Origin: an uncultured Lachnospiraceae bacterium
GTDB taxonomy: Bacteria; Bacillota; Clostridia; Lachnospirales; Lachnospiraceae
NCBI GenBank assembly: GCA_946409475.1
Contig: CAMJWQ010000190.1
Coordinates: 1-6,834 of the forward strand
Direction of reading: 5' to 3'
Length of the DNA stretch: 6,834 nt
Position 1 is the first letter of the stretch; each line of letters begins with the position of its first letter. The position numbers and the translations under genes were made by a program. Positions 5,708 through 6,834 of the stretch are shown one piece after another. Below the pieces are notes generated by a model that worked only from the letters and a program-made list of their open reading frames with translations, ran no database searches and was not told where the DNA came from.

Positions 5708-6834
5708 GTGGAAAATAATCAGACTGAATTAGAATTTGAAAATAACAGATTAGAACAAACGATAGCCTTAGCAAAAAAGCAACTGGAACAGGCAAAAGAA
5801 CGCAATGAGGAAAATAAGTCGACTATTATTTCCGCCAAGCAGGATCTGCGTGAAAATACGTCACACTCTATCGGGAATCTCTGGTCTGGTGAGGCTTTTG
5901 AGGCCCTTGCTGCATTAAATCAATATGCAAATCCGATTACCGATAAAATTGCAGACTATGAAGAAGTGGAAAATAAAATATTACTACTGAAAAAAGTGAT
6001 AAAATCACCTTATTTTGCCCGTATTGATTTTAAATTCGATGGCGAGGCTTTATTTGAAAAAATATATATCGGCCGTTCCTCTTTAAAAGAAGAAAATTCC
6101 TGCGAAATGTATGTTTATGACTGGAGATCACCAATAGCAAGTGTCTTTTACCGCTTTGTATTGGGACAGGTATTTTATGATGCACCTGTCGGAAGAATAG
6201 CAGGAGAGGTTAATTTAAAACGCCAGTATGAAATAGATAACGGTGTACTGGAATATTTTTTTGATGCGGATGTACAAATTGTAGATGAATTTTTGAGAAA
6301 ACTTTTGTCCCAAAATACTTCTCCCAAAATGAAAACAATTGTTGAAACCATACAGAAAGATCAGGATATAGTAATAAGAGATATGGAAAACGACTTGATG
6401 ATGGTGCAGGGAGTAGCAGGGAGTGGCAAGACCTCCATTGCCCTTCACAGGACGGCATACCTGATGTATCAGGGCCTGTCAAATAAGCTGTCCGCCAATA
6501 ATATCATCATTATTTCCCCAAACTCATTATTTGAACAGTATATTTCCAATGTACTGCCCGAACTTGGAGAAAATAATGTTGTTTCCGTGGTATTTGAAGA
6601 AATACTGACTACAATATTGCGGTATGAACCTATACAATCAAGAAATCAATTTTTAGAAAGCTTAATTGCAGGCTCCAGGTGCCGCAATGTTATAAAAAGC
6701 AGCATGGAATTCAAAACCTCCCACCGGTTTTTAGAAATAATAAAGCTGTTTATTTGTGATATACCACATAGATGGATCGATTTTGAGGATGTCTATTATA
6801 ACGGTAAGTGTATTGTAAGCAAAGAAATACTAAA
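5708..6834 (+). CDS. helD: HelD-like RNA polymerase-associated ATPase, UvrD/Rep superfamily (partial, 3' end outside window)
   Basis: GTG-initiated; 375 codons are present and the frame is still open at the right edge. Bacillus subtilis HelD has, from memory, about 770 residues, so roughly half is seen. Residues about 7-50 are charged and helical (LEQTIALAKKQLEQAKERNEEN), matching the N-terminal coiled coil that HelD inserts into RNA polymerase. The HelD-type N-domain follows with RIDF (105-108), IYIGR (119-123), YDWRSPIASVFY (137-148), the Y-x-x-P-x-G segment (157-162) and KRQ (171-173). Motor domain 1A begins with a Q-motif-like TIQKDQDIVIR (214-224) and the Walker A sequence GVAGSGKTS (235-243, K241), then motif Ia-like ISPNSLFEQYISNVLPELGE (269-288). 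From about 300 the insertion of domain 1A begins. HelD uses ATP to free stalled RNA polymerase from nucleic acid, aiding its recycling; it is not a typical DNA-unwinding helicase. The DEAD-like Walker B and the remaining motor motifs lie beyond the window. The gene stands alone after a strong terminator. Confidence 0.9.
   Translation, partial: MENNQTELEFENNRLEQTIALAKKQLEQAKERNEENKSTIISAKQDLRENTSHSIGNLWSGEAFEALAALNQYANPITDKIADYEEVENKILLLKKVIKSPYFARIDFKFDGEALFEKIYIGRSSLKEENSCEMYVYDWRSPIASVFYRFVLGQVFYDAPVGRIAGEVNLKRQYEIDNGVLEYFFDADVQIVDEFLRKLLSQNTSPKMKTIVETIQKDQDIVIRDMENDLMMVQGVAGSGKTSIALHRTAYLMYQGLSNKLSANNIIIISPNSLFEQYISNVLPELGENNVVSVVFEEILTTILRYEPIQSRNQFLESLIAGSRCRNVIKSSMEFKTSHRFLEIIKLFICDIPHRWIDFEDVYYNGKCIVSKEIL

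Noticed and set aside
6210..6482. Minus-strand open frames over the Walker A region of helD
   Set aside because: The + strand frame carries clear HelD motifs throughout this region, so the minus-strand frames are shadows.

Overview
The window looks like the chromosome of a low-GC, anaerobic, Gram-positive bacterium, most likely of the class Clostridia and possibly Lachnospiraceae. The evidence is AT-rich DNA (judged by eye), strong GGAGG-type ribosome binding sites, Firmicute-type promoters and terminators, and the gene content: a hydrogenase-linked SpoIIE-type phosphatase, an XpaC-TelA pair and a Firmicute-type HelD. The genus cannot be told from the sequence alone. All genes lie on the + strand, the window is almost fully coding, and no intergenic stretch exceeds 200 bases.

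Layout: (1) Positions 2-109 are the last 35 codons of a protein whose tail I recognise as that of the clostridial [Fe-Fe] hydrogenase large-subunit C-terminal domain proteins. Five bases later (115-1284) a complete SpoIIE-type PP2C phosphatase follows, probably in the same operon. (2) A promoter at 1367-1395, with an 18-bp palindrome across its -35 box, precedes an xpaC-like membrane protein gene (1464-2795) and a telA-type gene (2788-3921). These two overlap by 8 bases, and a hairpin terminator at 3951-3990 closes the unit. (3) A promoter at 4049-4077 precedes a sodium-dependent NSS-family amino acid transporter (4164-5516), which ends in a strong hairpin terminator at 5536-5576. (4) A HelD-like RNA polymerase-associated ATPase begins with GTG at 5708 and runs off the right end; 375 codons are present.

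How they work together: the first two genes form a probable redox or hydrogen-linked signalling pair, with the phosphatase perhaps acting on a partner protein encoded further upstream. XpaC and TelA are a known Firmicute pair (compare xpaC-yaaN of Bacillus subtilis) associated with toxic-anion or envelope-stress tolerance, but their biochemical role is poorly defined. The transporter and helD are separate transcription units with housekeeping-type functions. I see no mobile element, CRISPR array, tRNA or rRNA. I do not see a clearly novel system. The points most worth a second look are the hydrogenase-phosphatase coupling, the soluble DNA-binding-like segment inside the XpaC protein, and the operator-like palindrome that may control xpaC-telA.
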